The notes beneath the pieces were generated by a model. It worked only from the letters and a program-made list of their open reading frames with translations, ran no database searches and had not been told where the DNA came from. The position numbers were made by a program, and so were the translations under genes. Source: Fibrobacter sp. (GTDB lineage Bacteria > Fibrobacterota > Chitinivibrionia > Chitinivibrionales > Chitinispirillaceae). Taken from it: a DNA stretch of 64,000 nucleotides. Shown here piece after piece: positions 18,304-27,831 of the stretch. The stretch spans positions 1-64,000 of the forward strand of contig JAAYIG010000199.1 of NCBI GenBank assembly GCA_012523595.1, in the 5' to 3' direction. The stretch's first letter is position 1. Each line of letters opens with the position of its first letter.

Positions 18304-18332
18304 TTGACTTTTTAAATCGAATAATGTAGGAT
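18304..18332 (+). promoter_or_regulatory. Candidate promoter ahead of the zapB-like/zapA genes
   Basis: TTGACT (18304-18309), a 17-base spacer and TAGGAT (18327-18332), a -10 matching four of six positions. A second TATAAT at 18473-18478 lies close to the zapB-like start but has no clear -35. Confidence 0.4.
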
Positions 18333-18345
18333 TTACAGCGATGTA

Positions 18346-18402
18346 AATTCCTGTCGGCTTTTATATATTATTGAATATATATTTAAAAGCAGGACAGGGA
18401 TT
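18346..18402 (+). other. Long imperfect hairpin in the zapB-like gene leader
   Basis: AATTCCTGTC (18346-18355) pairs with GACAGGGATT (18393-18402) with one G-U. Inside it GCTTTTATATATT (18357-18369) pairs with AATATATATTTAAAAGC (18374-18390) with a bulge. The loop is four bases. It sits just downstream of the candidate promoter at 18304, so it would form the 5' end of the transcript. Confidence 0.5.
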
Positions 18403-18497
18403 ATAAACACCTGTTTTAAACTGTAGTAAGATGTTAATTTTAAAGTCTTTCTTTAGATAAACCTTCAGGTTGTATAATTATAACGAAGGGAGAGATT

Positions 18498-18767
18498 TTG
18501 TCCGTGGATTTTCTTAATGAATTAGAAAACAAGGTAAATGCACTTATTACTACCCTGGAGAGCATGCGGCAGGAGAATTCCAGGCTGAAAGAGGAGATTG
18601 AAAGTAACAACGGTCGTATTCAGGGAATTGAAGAAGAGAATGCTCGTTTAAAAGAGGAATTAGAGGCGCAGAGGGTTGATTCGCAGGGCGCCAAAGAAAA
18701 GATGAACGTTGCCGCGGAGAGGATTCAGAATCTCCTTTCCAAACTGGATACGGCAGTTCAGCAGTAG
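18498..18767 (+). CDS. ZapB-like coiled-coil cell division protein
   Basis: An 89-residue protein that is almost all coiled coil (heptads from LNELENKVNAL to LLSKLDTAV), the size and shape of ZapB, which bridges ZapA and the chromosome at the Z ring. TTG is the start, seven bases after AAGGGAGAG. Position is the main support: it lies 28 bases before zapA. The sequence alone cannot prove the identity because coiled coils look alike. Confidence 0.7.
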   Translation: MSVDFLNELENKVNALITTLESMRQENSRLKEEIESNNGRIQGIEEENARLKEELEAQRVDSQGAKEKMNVAAERIQNLLSKLDTAVQQ

Positions 18768-18795
18768 TGTTTTGCTGTAGTGGGTCGGGAGGTTT

Positions 18796-19098
18796 ATGAG
18801 CACGTCTATGGAGAGTGTTCGTGTCGTAATCTTTGGCGTAGAGTATTCTATCAAAGCTGATGTCGACATTGAAACAACCAGGCAGATCGCTCGGTACGTC
18901 AATTCAAAGATGGCTGAAATTCACGAGAATACGGCGTCAAGGGATCACATGAAGATTGCTGTAATGTCGGCTTTGAATATCGCCGGTGAGTATTTTGAAT
19001 ACAAGGCCAAATATGAAGAAGGTGCCAGAAAATTAAATGAACTTCAGGAAAAGCTAGCATCGTTGAATAAAAAAGTTGACGGTGTACTTGGTTGTTAG
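18796..19098 (+). CDS. zapA: Cell division protein ZapA
   Basis: A 100-residue FtsZ-ring stabiliser. The N-terminal globular part (VRVVIFGVEYSIKADVDIETTRQIARYVNSKM is the standard ZapA head, read in pieces) precedes a coiled coil that makes the tetramer. The ATG follows GGGAGG. With the preceding coiled-coil gene it forms a likely division pair, and rny follows after 167 bases. The family length is about 90-110 residues. Confidence 0.93.
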   Translation: MSTSMESVRVVIFGVEYSIKADVDIETTRQIARYVNSKMAEIHENTASRDHMKIAVMSALNIAGEYFEYKAKYEEGARKLNELQEKLASLNKKVDGVLGC

Positions 19099-19143
19099 AT
19101 CAGGCATCCGCGTCCGAACTCCTCAATAGACCCCTCCTAAGCT

Positions 19144-19230
19144 GACAAGGTCACTTGTCGGTCTTAATGTTTCCATTGCAGCAAAATTAAAAAGTGTGAG
19201 AGACACCGGAGCAGGTTTTTTCTGTTCCGT
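19144..19230 (+). other. Two small hairpins in the zapA-rny gap
   Basis: CTGACAAG (19142-19149) pairs with CTTGTCGG (19154-19161), and CGGAGCAG (from 19208) pairs with CTGTTCCG around a T-rich loop. The 167-base gap has no ORF of note. The second hairpin has its T-run in the loop, so it is not a standard terminator. Confidence 0.35.
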
Positions 19231-19265
19231 TTATATACATTCAGCAACTTTTAAGGGAGGTTTTA

Positions 19266-20843
19266 ATGAGTACACCACTCATTTTGATCATAATAGGAAT
19301 AGTGTGTGTCACTTTAGGTTTTGCTGCCGGTTTTTTCTGGCGTGTAATTACGGATCGGAAGTACAAGGAAGACAGAGAACAGGAAGTGCAAAGAGAGGCT
19401 GAGCGGATAATAAAAGAGGCTCAGAAAGAGGCAGAACTTCAAAAGAAGACAGCGATTCTGGAAGCTAAAGATGAATGGTTCAGGGCTAAATCAGAATTTG
19501 AAAAGGAAGCTGCGAAAACAAGAGATGCTATCAGGCAGGATCAGCAGAGGATAAAAGAGCTTGATCTTGATTTGAGGCGACGGGATGAGGTAATAAGCAA
19601 AAGAGAATCGGAATTTGCTGCCAGAGAGAATTTCCTGAATTCAAAAGAGAAAACTCTGCGAACCAAGGATGCAGAGCTTACCCGTCTGATTGCTCTGGAA
19701 AATGAAAAGCTTGAAAAGATCTCTCACATGACCCAGGAAGAAGCAAAGAAGATGTTGCTTGAGAATCTGGAGAGCCAGGTGCGTTATGAGTGTGCTCAGA
19801 TGATAAAGGAGATTAAGGATCAGGCTAAGGCTGAGGCGGAACGGGAATCGAAGGAGATTATTCTGCAGTCTATCCAGCGTTGTGCTGCAGATACTACTGT
19901 GGAATCGACAGTGTCTGTTGTTCATCTTCCCAATGATGAGATGAAGGGAAGGATTATCGGAAGGGAAGGGCGCAATATCCGGTCCTTTGAGGAGGCTACC
20001 GGTATTGATGTCATAGTTGATGACACACCTGAAGCTGTGATTCTGTCCGGTTTTGATCCGATCAGGCGTGAAGTTGCCCGTCTGGCGCTGGAAAAATTGA
20101 TTCAGGATGGCAGGATTCATCCCGGACGGATCGAGGAATTGATTAAAAAGAGTGAAAAAGAGCTGGAAAAGATAATGAAAGATGCTGCCGAAGAGGTGAT
20201 TTTTGAACTGGATGTGCATGCATTGAAGCCGAAACTTGTAGAGATGCTGGGCAGGCTTAAATACCGCACATCGTATGGACAGAATGTGTTGCAGCACAGT
20301 AAAGAGGTGGCTATCCTGGCTGGTCTCATGGCCTCTGAACTGGGTCTTGATCCTAAAATTGCAATCCGTGCCGGTCTTCTGCATGATATAGGTAAGGCGA
20401 TTGACAGGGAGACTGAGGGGACACATTCCGAACTTGGAGCCGAGCTGGCTTTGAAAAATGGTGAAAATGAGATAATTGCCAATGCAATTGCGGCGCATCA
20501 TGAAGACGTCCCTCCGATTTCTGTTTATCCTATTCTTATTCAGGCTGCTGATACAATCTCGAGTACAAGGCCTGGAGTACGGAGAGAAACACTTACTAAC
20601 TATATTAACCGTCTCACTAATCTGGAAGAGATTGCAGATTCTTTCAGAGGTGTTTCCAAGACGTATGTTATCCAGGCTGGTCGTGAGATTCGCTGTATAG
20701 TTGAGCCGGAGCAGGTAAATGATGCTCAGGCGGAGGAACTTGCAGGCCAGATCGCGCTGAAAATTCAGGATGAGATGGAATATCCGGGACAGATAAAGGT
20801 TACTATAATCAGAGAAAGCAGATATACGGAATACGCAAAGTAA
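19266..20843 (+). CDS. rny: Ribonuclease Y
   Basis: Membrane-anchored endoribonuclease that starts mRNA decay. The 525-residue protein shows an N-terminal membrane segment (about residues 4-24), a long charged coiled coil (to about 200), a KH RNA-binding domain ([20 protein letters not shown]), and an HD metal-dependent domain with [10 protein letters not shown] and the second metal-site segment AHHEDV. ATG follows AAGGGAGG. Length and order are those of the family. A terminator follows, so it is the end of the zap-rny unit. Confidence 0.97.
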   Translation: MSTPLILIIIGIVCVTLGFAAGFFWRVITDRKYKEDREQEVQREAERIIKEAQKEAELQKKTAILEAKDEWFRAKSEFEKEAAKTRDAIRQDQQRIKELDLDLRRRDEVISKRESEFAARENFLNSKEKTLRTKDAELTRLIALENEKLEKISHMTQEEAKKMLLENLESQVRYECAQMIKEIKDQAKAEAERESKEIILQSIQRCAADTTVESTVSVVHLPNDEMKGRIIGREGRNIRSFEEATGIDVIVDDTPEAVILSGFDPIRREVARLALEKLIQDGRIHPGRIEELIKKSEKELEKIMKDAAEEVIFELDVHALKPKLVEMLGRLKYRTSYGQNVLQHSKEVAILAGLMASELGLDPKIAIRAGLLHDIGKAIDRETEGTHSELGAELALKNGENEIIANAIAAHHEDVPPISVYPILIQAADTISSTRPGVRRETLTNYINRLTNLEEIADSFRGVSKTYVIQAGREIRCIVEPEQVNDAQAEELAGQIALKIQDEMEYPGQIKVTIIRESRYTEYAK

Positions 20844-20876
20844 TCATGTAGTTCCGGAAAAAAAACAGTTTTCTTG

Positions 20877-20905
20877 CCGGAGACCTTTGTCTCCGGTTTG
20901 TTTTT
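20877..20905 (+). terminator. Rho-independent terminator after rny
   Basis: CCGGAGA (20877-20883) pairs with TCTCCGG (20890-20896) over a 6-base loop, followed by TTTGTTTTT. Confidence 0.85.
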
Positions 20906-20969
20906 AAAGGATAATGAATCAATTATGGAAAAGGCATGGGAATTATGAACTCATGTCTGGGGTGATGTA

Positions 20970-21767
20970 ATGCGGATCCTTTTCATAGGAGATATCTTCG
21001 GGAATACCGGGCGGCGGGTACTTGCAGAGCGTTTGCCGTCCATTATAAAAGAGAAGTCAATTGATGTCTGTATCGGCAATGGCGAAAACGCTGCCGGGGG
21101 GCGGGGACTCACAGGAAATCTTTTCAAGAAGCTTCGCAAGTATGGTGTGAACATTGTCACTGGCGGCAACCACTCATTTTCGATACCAGACAGTGATATC
21201 GGATTCATGGAAAATGAGTGTGTGCTCAGGCCTCTTAATTTTCCTCCGGGTAATATAGGCAGGGGAACTACCGTAATTGGCCTCGGGGATGGGAGAAAGA
21301 TCGGGGTCATTAATCTTCAGGGGCGCACTTTCATGCATGAAGCTCTGGACTGTCCTTTTCGTACAGGGAAGGCAGCGGTTGAAGAGACGCGCAGGGAGAC
21401 ACAGGTCATATTGATAGATTTTCATGCTGAAGCAACGAGTGAGAAATTGGCACTGGCCAGCTATCTTGACGGAATGGTAAGTGCCGTTGTCGGTACTCAC
21501 ACACATGTACAGACCAGTGATGAGCGGATTCTTCAGGGTGGTACTGCTTACATCAGTGATGTGGGTATGACCGGGCCGGAGGATTCTGTGATCGGCATGA
21601 AAAAAAAGCAGGTTATTCGACGCTTTCTTTTGCAGACACCTGTCAGGTTTGAGCAATCGGAATCAGGGCCTATGTTAAACGGAGTGGTGATAGAAGTTGA
21701 TGAAAGCAGTGGAAAGGCTCTATCCATCGAGAGAGTTTACGAACGGGTGACTTTCAGGCATGAGTGA
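20970..21767 (+). CDS. YmdB-family metallophosphoesterase
   Basis: A 265-residue member of the TIGR00282/YmdB family; B. subtilis YmdB hydrolyses 2',3'-cyclic nucleotides. Metal-site motifs are in place: GDIFGNTGRR, NGENAAGG, GGNHSF, DFHAEATSEK and GTHTHVQT, with MTG near the end. The usual GNHxWD is GNHSFS here. In many genomes this gene follows rny, as it does here. It overlaps xseA by eight bases, so translation of the two is probably coupled. Confidence 0.9.
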   Translation: MRILFIGDIFGNTGRRVLAERLPSIIKEKSIDVCIGNGENAAGGRGLTGNLFKKLRKYGVNIVTGGNHSFSIPDSDIGFMENECVLRPLNFPPGNIGRGTTVIGLGDGRKIGVINLQGRTFMHEALDCPFRTGKAAVEETRRETQVILIDFHAEATSEKLALASYLDGMVSAVVGTHTHVQTSDERILQGGTAYISDVGMTGPEDSVIGMKKKQVIRRFLLQTPVRFEQSESGPMLNGVVIEVDESSGKALSIERVYERVTFRHE

Positions 21768-23013
21768 AGATTTTATCTTTCTATCCCCTCAGGAATCGGA
21801 TTATCCCTATTCAGTCAGTGAAATAAACGAAGGAATTGCCCTTCTTCTGGAATCAGGAAATTCGCTTGTGTGGGTAGAGGGCGAAATTTCCAACTGGAAG
21901 TCATCCTCCAGCGGTCACATTTACTTCAGGTTAAAGGATCATCAGAGCCAGATCCCTGCAGTGATCTGGCGCAGTAATGTTTCCCAGTTGAAGTTTGAAC
22001 CCCGAGACGGGATAGCGGTGAGTGCGATAGCCTCAATCAGGGTTTATCAACGTGGAGGTTATTACCAGCTTGATGTGCATAGAATGCAGGAACTGGGCAG
22101 TGGGGTACTTTTTGCTGCTTTTGAGCGCCTGAAAGCATCTCTGGAAAAAGAGGGACTCTTTGATCAATCACACAAGAAGCCTCTTCCTCAATCGGTACGC
22201 AGGCTTGGGGTGGTGACTTCAAAGAGGGGGGCAGCTTTAAGGGATATTGTCCGGGTCGTTTCATCGAGAGCACCGCAGACAGAGATCGTGATAGTCGATG
22301 TGCAGGTGCAGGGTGACAATGCTGCATGCGAGATAGCATCAGGGATAAGAGCGCTTAACGAGTATGGCAGAGTGGATTGTATAATTGCAGGGAGAGGTGG
22401 AGGATCAATAGAGGATCTGTGGGCATTCAATGAAGAGGTCGTGGCCAGAGCTATTTATGATTCCAGAATACCTGTAATATCTGCCGTGGGGCATGAGATC
22501 GATTTTACAATCGCGGACTTTGTAGCTGATGTTCGTGCTGCTACTCCATCTGCAGCAGCAGAGATTGCAGTCGCGGATAACAGAGAGAACCTGCGATATT
22601 TTCAGAATTGTGCTGAGAGGTTTACCGGTGCTGCCTGCCGCTATTTTAACAATGTTTATTCCAGGTTTGCTGTTCTGTCGGAGAGCCGGGCGTTGCGCAG
22701 GCCGATTAAGATGCTTTCAGAGGCTGCTCAGGTGATAGATGATATGGAGTCACGATGCTGCAGGGAGATGGAGATATTGCTCAGGAGAAAGCATTCTCAG
22801 ATATCTGCCGCATGCGGGAGGTTAAGCGGGCTCAATCCCCTTTCGATTCTGGCCAGAGGATACAGTGTAGTGAAAGGAGAAAACGGGGATGTCATTCGCA
22901 GTTCGCAACAGGTTAAAGTTGGTTCGCGGGTAAAGATAAGATTTTTCCAGGGCAGTGCCGGAGCGCTTATAAATTCCGTCGATGATGATACGGAATCAAA
23001 AACAGCTTTTTGA
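21760..23013 (+). CDS. xseA: Exodeoxyribonuclease VII large subunit
   Basis: Large subunit of the single-strand DNA nuclease ExoVII. An OB fold (VWVEGEISNWKSSSSGHIYF) is followed by the catalytic core (GVVTSKRGAALRDI; IAGRGGGSIEDLWAFNEE; PVISAVGHEIDFTIADFVAD, read in short pieces) and a helical tail. The 417-residue length is normal. The gene starts inside ymdB and ends 43 bases before xseB. Confidence 0.97.
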   Translation: MSEDFIFLSPQESDYPYSVSEINEGIALLLESGNSLVWVEGEISNWKSSSSGHIYFRLKDHQSQIPAVIWRSNVSQLKFEPRDGIAVSAIASIRVYQRGGYYQLDVHRMQELGSGVLFAAFERLKASLEKEGLFDQSHKKPLPQSVRRLGVVTSKRGAALRDIVRVVSSRAPQTEIVIVDVQVQGDNAACEIASGIRALNEYGRVDCIIAGRGGGSIEDLWAFNEEVVARAIYDSRIPVISAVGHEIDFTIADFVADVRAATPSAAAEIAVADNRENLRYFQNCAERFTGAACRYFNNVYSRFAVLSESRALRRPIKMLSEAAQVIDDMESRCCREMEILLRRKHSQISAACGRLSGLNPLSILARGYSVVKGENGDVIRSSQQVKVGSRVKIRFFQGSAGALINSVDDDTESKTAF

Positions 23014-23056
23014 CATCCTAAAACACAGTGAATTAGTTTAATCATATCGGTAGAAC

Positions 23057-23371
23057 ATGAAAGAAAACAGAATATCAAAAAAGGTCTTGAAACCGGCAGT
23101 TGGAGAACCGCTTTCGGTTTTGAGTTTCGAGCAGTCTCTTGAGGAGCTTGAGAGGATTATAGAGGAACTTGAGAGGGAGGATCTCAGTCTTGAGGATGCA
23201 CTGCGGTATTTTGAGCAGGGCATAGGGATGATCCGTACCTGTGATTCTCAGTTAAAAAGTGCTCAGGGACGTTTGACAGAACTTTTCAAGGGAGAAAACG
23301 GCCAGTTCATGGAAAAGGTGCTTGGCTTGACACTGGAATCGTTTTTAAGTGGAGATAATTCCGATGAATGA
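23057..23371 (+). CDS. xseB: Exodeoxyribonuclease VII small subunit
   Basis: A helical subunit that binds XseA; the core (SFEQSLEELERIIEELER, then LSLEDALRYFEQGI) is clear. At 104 residues it is longer than the usual 70-80 because of a 25-residue N-terminal extension and a longer tail. Its last codons overlap the ispA start by eight bases, the common xseA-xseB-ispA order. Confidence 0.95.
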   Translation: MKENRISKKVLKPAVGEPLSVLSFEQSLEELERIIEELEREDLSLEDALRYFEQGIGMIRTCDSQLKSAQGRLTELFKGENGQFMEKVLGLTLESFLSGDNSDE

Positions 23372-24236
23372 TCTGATGCAGTATATCAAGAGGGTTTCGA
23401 AGGCAACAGATGAGACGCTCGAAAAGCTTCTTCCGCCTGAAACATCCTATCCCTTTTCGATTCATAAACTGATGAGGTATAGTACTTTTGCGGGCGGCAA
23501 GAGGGTGAGGCCCTGTCTTCTGATGGCAAGTCATGAGGCCTGTGGGGGAAGTTTCGGGGATCAAAGCGCTTTGGCTGCATCAGCAGCACTGGAGATGTTT
23601 CATACTTTCTCACTTATCCATGATGATCTTCCTTGCATGGATGATGATGATTTTCGCAGGGGTAAACCTACGGCGCACAAGGCTTTTTCCGAGGCTTTGG
23701 CTGTTCTTGGTGGAGATGCGCTTTGTATTGCCGCATTCGAGATCCTTGCATCGATCGGCAGAGTTGATATAGTGAGTGAAATGGCCAGGGCTCTGGGTAC
23801 AAGCGGCATGCTGGGCGGGCAGGTGGTGGATATTGAATCGGAAGGAAAGACAGTGACCAGGGAGACTGTGGAATATATCCATCATAATAAAACCGCAGCA
23901 CTTATCTGCTCATCGGTAAGAATCGGAGCAATGCTTGCGGGTGCATCTGATGAGGCCATGAAGAAACTGACTTCTTATGGGAACAACGTGGGACTGGCAT
24001 TCCAGGTTGTCGATGATATTCTTGATGAGGAAAGTACCACAGAACAACTGGGGAAAGAAGCCGGAAAAGACCGGGAGAGGGGAAAGGCGACTTATCCTTC
24101 TGTCTGTGGTCTGGAGGAATCAAAAAGGTATGCCCGGGAATTGACAAATCTCGCCTGGAATGACATATCTTTTCTGGGCAGCAAGGGAAAAATCCTCCAC
24201 GATATGGCAGAGTATATTATCACCCGTATTTCCTGA
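23364..24236 (+). CDS. ispA: Farnesyl/geranylgeranyl diphosphate synthase
   Basis: Trans-prenyltransferase that extends allylic diphosphates with IPP. ATG at 23364 is chosen over GTG at 23349 because it sits eight bases after AGTGGAGAT. The first aspartate-rich motif is HDDLPCMDDDD (Asp87-Asp96) and the second is VVDDILDE. The residue five positions before the first Asp is Phe82, an aromatic as in bacterial short-chain synthases, which suggests a C15 product, though C20 is possible. The protein has 290 residues. It overlaps xseB; no dxs follows. Confidence 0.93.
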   Translation: MNDLMQYIKRVSKATDETLEKLLPPETSYPFSIHKLMRYSTFAGGKRVRPCLLMASHEACGGSFGDQSALAASAALEMFHTFSLIHDDLPCMDDDDFRRGKPTAHKAFSEALAVLGGDALCIAAFEILASIGRVDIVSEMARALGTSGMLGGQVVDIESEGKTVTRETVEYIHHNKTAALICSSVRIGAMLAGASDEAMKKLTSYGNNVGLAFQVVDDILDEESTTEQLGKEAGKDRERGKATYPSVCGLEESKRYARELTNLAWNDISFLGSKGKILHDMAEYIITRIS

Positions 24237-24379
24237 CCCATTATCATGAATCAATTCCCGCATAATCTCTTCACTTCCAGTAATTCTGATCATATAATTA
24301 GATAAGTTAGATCTGATTCTTTTTGTCAGTGTTTATGATCAGGAGCCGGGGCCATTAGTTCTGGCCAGAAGCAATAGAT

Positions 24380-26032
24380 ATGACCGAACCTTTCAATCTT
24401 TTTCACTTTTTTTCTCTTCTCTGCGGGCTGGCCATTTTCCTTTACGGAATGCAGCAGGGAGAGAAAAATCTCAAGATGATAGGGGGGAAGGACCTTCGCA
24501 GGGTTATTTCAGCTATCACCCGTCATAGGATAAGTGCCTACATCGCTGGTTTTGTCACTACATTGCTGACCCAATCATCATCAGCAACAACTGTTATGCT
24601 TGTGGGACTCGCAAGCGCTCAGCTCATGACCTTAAGTCAGTCACTGGGGATGATTCTGGGTTCTGGTCTGGGCACTACTCTGACTGTGCAGCTTTTTGCA
24701 TTCAAATTTTATTATATCGCCCCGTTTCTAATTGCTACTGGCTACTTTGCATCTCTCAGCCGTAAGTCAGACAGGCTTTCAGGGTATGGGAAGCTGGTTC
24801 TTGCAATGGGTTTCATATTTTTCGGAATGCAGATGATGGCTGAGGCGGTCACTCCTCTGCGCAATCTGCCGCTGTTTGAGAGGATGCTGTATTCCAGTCT
24901 GACAAATCCCTGGTACGGGCTCCTTGCAGGGACTCTTATTACTGCTGTGATCCAGAGCAGTGCCGCAACACTGGCCATTGTGATTGCTTTGGGAGAACTT
25001 TACAATGCAGGAAATGGATTTATTCCCGGTTTAAGAGAGTTTCTCCCTCTTGTGCTGGGTGCCAATTTAGGAACCTGTATTACAGCTTTCCTTTCTGCTC
25101 TCAGGGCTGATCTGGAAGGGACACGGGTTGCCTGGGCACATTTCATATTCAAGCTGACCGGAACTGCTGTTGTTTTCCCATTTACGGGACTTCTGGTGCA
25201 CCTTGACTCTTTTGCAGGTAGTTCAGCCGCAGTTCAGATTGCATTTCTTCACACATCATTTAACATTTTTATCTCTATCCTTTTCCTGCCGTTTTTGAAC
25301 ACCTTTGAGAAGGCCATTCTGAAGCTTGTAAATCCCGGAAGAAAATCGCCAACCCGGTACAGTGTCTCTTTCCTGCATGAAAATGTGATCGGGCTGCCGG
25401 TTCTTGCCCTTTCGCAGGCAGTAAAGGAGATTGCCAGGATGTCGGAATCGGTATCAAGCATGGTGGAGGAGAGCAGGGAGCTTATCAACTGTTTCGATCT
25501 CCGCAGGAAAAACAGAATAGTCATGAGTGATGATGAGGTCGACTTTCTTCATGAGAGTATAGTTGCATTTCTTACGCGGATGGGGCGTGAGGAGCTTGAC
25601 CCTGAACAGTCAACCAGGGCATATCAGTTTGTGATGATAACAACGGACCTTGAGCATGTTGGTGATATAATCTCAAAGAGCATTGTCAACTTGGCAGAGA
25701 AGATAGAGATGAGTCCATTACCTCTTTCCAAAGAGGGGAGGCAGGAGATACTGGAGTTTTATGGCTCTACATCCTCTGCTTTCCAGGAAGCGCTGGCTGC
25801 CTTTGTAATGAATGATCTCGAACTGGCCAGGAAAGTTTTTAGTCAGAAGAAAAAGACTGATGAACTTTTTGACCAGCTGCTTGAGAGACACATGAATAGG
25901 CTTTACAAGAAAAAGCCGGAATCACTTCAGACCACCTCTATCCATGTTGATCTTCTGGAGGAGATTCGCAGGATAAACCATTTCACATTCCGTATCGCTG
26001 CTCACACACTGCGGATACACCACGCAGGATAA
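24380..26032 (+). CDS. Na+/phosphate cotransporter family protein (NptA/YjbB type)
   Basis: A 550-residue inner-membrane protein. Two inverted Na/Pi repeats are marked by LLTQSSSATTVML and VIQSSAATLAI, the QSSA signatures of the family. About eight membrane segments precede a C-terminal cytoplasmic PhoU-like helical domain (about residues 340-550). Family members export or import phosphate with sodium. The gene stands alone; the next gene has its own promoter. Confidence 0.9.
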   Translation: MTEPFNLFHFFSLLCGLAIFLYGMQQGEKNLKMIGGKDLRRVISAITRHRISAYIAGFVTTLLTQSSSATTVMLVGLASAQLMTLSQSLGMILGSGLGTTLTVQLFAFKFYYIAPFLIATGYFASLSRKSDRLSGYGKLVLAMGFIFFGMQMMAEAVTPLRNLPLFERMLYSSLTNPWYGLLAGTLITAVIQSSAATLAIVIALGELYNAGNGFIPGLREFLPLVLGANLGTCITAFLSALRADLEGTRVAWAHFIFKLTGTAVVFPFTGLLVHLDSFAGSSAAVQIAFLHTSFNIFISILFLPFLNTFEKAILKLVNPGRKSPTRYSVSFLHENVIGLPVLALSQAVKEIARMSESVSSMVEESRELINCFDLRRKNRIVMSDDEVDFLHESIVAFLTRMGREELDPEQSTRAYQFVMITTDLEHVGDIISKSIVNLAEKIEMSPLPLSKEGRQEILEFYGSTSSAFQEALAAFVMNDLELARKVFSQKKKTDELFDQLLERHMNRLYKKKPESLQTTSIHVDLLEEIRRINHFTFRIAAHTLRIHHAG

Positions 26033-26047
26033 CTGTTTTAAAAATTA

Positions 26048-26076
26048 TTGCGTTTTCTCCGGTTTTCTACTATTTT
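26048..26076 (+). promoter_or_regulatory. trpR promoter, probably giving a leaderless mRNA
   Basis: TTGCGT (26048-26053), a 17-base spacer and TATTTT (26071-26076). The ATG of trpR is only seven bases after the -10 hexamer and has no Shine-Dalgarno, so transcription would start at or very near the start codon. Confidence 0.5.
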
Positions 26077-26078
26077 GA

Positions 26079-26092
26079 TTCTATGCATAGAA
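26079..26092. promoter_or_regulatory. Candidate TrpR operator (14-base palindrome)
   Basis: TTCTATGCATAGAA is a perfect palindrome that spans the expected transcription start and the ATG (26083-26085) of trpR. A homodimeric repressor bound here would block its own promoter. The half-site differs from the E. coli CTAG core, so the assignment rests on symmetry and position. Confidence 0.45.
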
Positions 26093-26367
26093 ACATCGTT
26101 GACAAGCAATTAGAGGAGATCTGTCTCGGTATCAAGGAATGCAGAGATATGGAAACGGCTTTGAAGTTTCTAAGGGAGATTTTCACCAGGCCTGAGCTTG
26201 AAGATCTGGCTTTAAGGTGGCGGCTGCTCAAGATGCTCCACATTGGGATTCCCCAGCGTAAAATCGCCTCGGAACTGGGGATAAGTCTCTGCAAGATCAC
26301 CCGGGGTGCCAGGCTTGTAAGAGACAGTAAATCGGTTGTCAATTCCCTTGTAAGGAAGTACATATAA
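26083..26367 (+). CDS. trpR: Trp repressor family protein
   Basis: A 94-residue all-helical dimeric repressor that binds DNA when tryptophan is bound. The recognition part SELGISLCKITRGARLV matches the TrpR segment with ITRG, rather than the YerC/YecD relatives that lack it. It lies directly upstream of a trpB gene (20-base gap), so the regulator and one target are probably co-transcribed, as in the trpR-containing operon of Chlamydia. The start has no ribosome site (see promoter entry). Confidence 0.85.
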   Translation: MHRNIVDKQLEEICLGIKECRDMETALKFLREIFTRPELEDLALRWRLLKMLHIGIPQRKIASELGISLCKITRGARLVRDSKSVVNSLVRKYI

Positions 26368-26387
26368 ACAATTTTCAGGAGTGATTG

Positions 26388-27746
26388 ATGAGTATAAAGA
26401 TTTTTCTTGATGAAAGCGAGATCCCCCGTCAATGGTACAACATAGCTGCGGATCTCCCTGTAAAGCCGCCACTTGCGCCAGACGGCAGTCAGTTGACTCC
26501 GGAGATGCTTGCGCCGGTGTTTCCCATGAATATTATAGAGCAGGAACTGAGCACTGAGCGGTGGATAGATATTCCCGGAGAAGTTCTTGACATTCTTTAC
26601 AGATGGCGCCCATCACCGCTTAAAAGAGCTGTATTTCTGGAAAAGGCGATTAAAACTCCGGCAAAAATATTCTACAAGGATGAAAGTGTTTCTCCTGCAG
26701 GAAGCCACAAGCCCAATTCCGCGGTACCGCAAGCCTGGTATAACAAGCAGGCCGGGACAAAGACCCTTACAACCGAGACCGGAGCCGGTCAGTGGGGCAG
26801 CGCCCTTGCTTTTGCGTGTTCGTTAATCGGGCTTACATGCAAGGTTTTCATGGTGAGAATCAGCTTCGACCAGAAACCTTTCAGAAAGGTTATGATGGAG
26901 ACCTGGGGAGGGAAGTGTATAGCCAGTCCCAGTAATGAGACCGAGACTGGAAGGATGTTTCTAGAGAAAGATCCTGATACTCCCGGAAGCCTGGGAATAG
27001 CGATCAGTGAGGCGGTAGAGGCAGCAGTTTCCGATAAAACTGGTGAAACAAAGTATTCACTGGGAAGCGTTCTCAACCACGTCATGCTTCATCAGACAAT
27101 TATCGGTCTTGAAGCAAAGAAGCAGCTTGCCAAAGCAGGGATAAAGAATCCTGACGTAGTGATAGGATGTGCAGGAGGAGGCAGTAATTTTGCCGGCATT
27201 TCCTTTCCCTTTGTTCATGATGTCATAAATGGAACTCAGATAGAGATAATACCTGTTGAACCGGCATCCTGTCCGACACTGACAAGAGGAATATTTACAT
27301 ACGATTTCGGTGACAGTGCCGGAATGACTCCTCTTCTTCCTATGTATACTCTGGGACATAATTTCATACCGGAGCCGATTCACGCGGGAGGACTCCGTTA
27401 TCATGGGATGTCTCCTCTTGTAAGCCAGGCGGCAAAGGAGGGGTTGATTAAGCCCAGGGCTATTCATCAGACCGAGTGTTATGAAGCGGCTATAACCTGG
27501 GCACGCACTGAAGGTGGAATTGTAGCTCCGGAGAGCAGTCATGCTATTGCGGCGACTATCCAGGAAGCGAAGAAAGCCAGGGAGGAGGGAAAAGAGAAGG
27601 TCATTCTCATGAACCTTTCAGGGCATGGGCATCTGGATCTTCTCGGTTATTCCAGATATCTTGCTGGAGAGCTTACCGATCATGCACATTCCCAGGAGGA
27701 GATCGATAAAGCTGAAGCAGAACTGGCCAATTTACCTAAACCATGA
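26388..27746 (+). CDS. trpB: TrpB2-type tryptophan synthase beta chain
   Basis: PLP enzyme joining indole and serine. ATG at 26388 is preferred over TTG at 26385 because it lies four bases after AGGAGTG. The 452-residue length and the extended N-terminus ([18 protein letters not shown]) are marks of the TrpB2 class rather than the 390-residue TrpB1. The PLP lysine is Lys108 in AGSHKPNS, and the phosphate-binding loop is [11 protein letters not shown]. No trpA is adjacent. TrpB2 enzymes often work without TrpA, salvaging indole. Regulation by the preceding TrpR is likely. Confidence 0.93.
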   Translation: MSIKIFLDESEIPRQWYNIAADLPVKPPLAPDGSQLTPEMLAPVFPMNIIEQELSTERWIDIPGEVLDILYRWRPSPLKRAVFLEKAIKTPAKIFYKDESVSPAGSHKPNSAVPQAWYNKQAGTKTLTTETGAGQWGSALAFACSLIGLTCKVFMVRISFDQKPFRKVMMETWGGKCIASPSNETETGRMFLEKDPDTPGSLGIAISEAVEAAVSDKTGETKYSLGSVLNHVMLHQTIIGLEAKKQLAKAGIKNPDVVIGCAGGGSNFAGISFPFVHDVINGTQIEIIPVEPASCPTLTRGIFTYDFGDSAGMTPLLPMYTLGHNFIPEPIHAGGLRYHGMSPLVSQAAKEGLIKPRAIHQTECYEAAITWARTEGGIVAPESSHAIAATIQEAKKAREEGKEKVILMNLSGHGHLDLLGYSRYLAGELTDHAHSQEEIDKAEAELANLPKP

Positions 27747-27770
27747 TTCTGAATAAACAGTGGTAATAAA

Positions 27771-27800
27771 AACTCCTGTCAGGGTTTCCTGACAGGAGTT
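27771..27800. terminator. Bidirectional terminator after trpB
   Basis: Perfect 13-base stem, AACTCCTGTCAGG (27771-27783) with its complement at 27788-27800, loop GTTT. It lies between convergent genes; the run AATAAAA before it gives the T-tail for the minus strand. Confidence 0.85.
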
Positions 27801-27831
27801 ATTTACAAATGGTAGTTTTCTTATTGTAAGA

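Noticed and set aside
19099-19265. 6S RNA between zapA and rny
   Set aside because: 6S RNA genes are often near zapA, but the long rod with a central bubble cannot be drawn here; only two short hairpins are seen.
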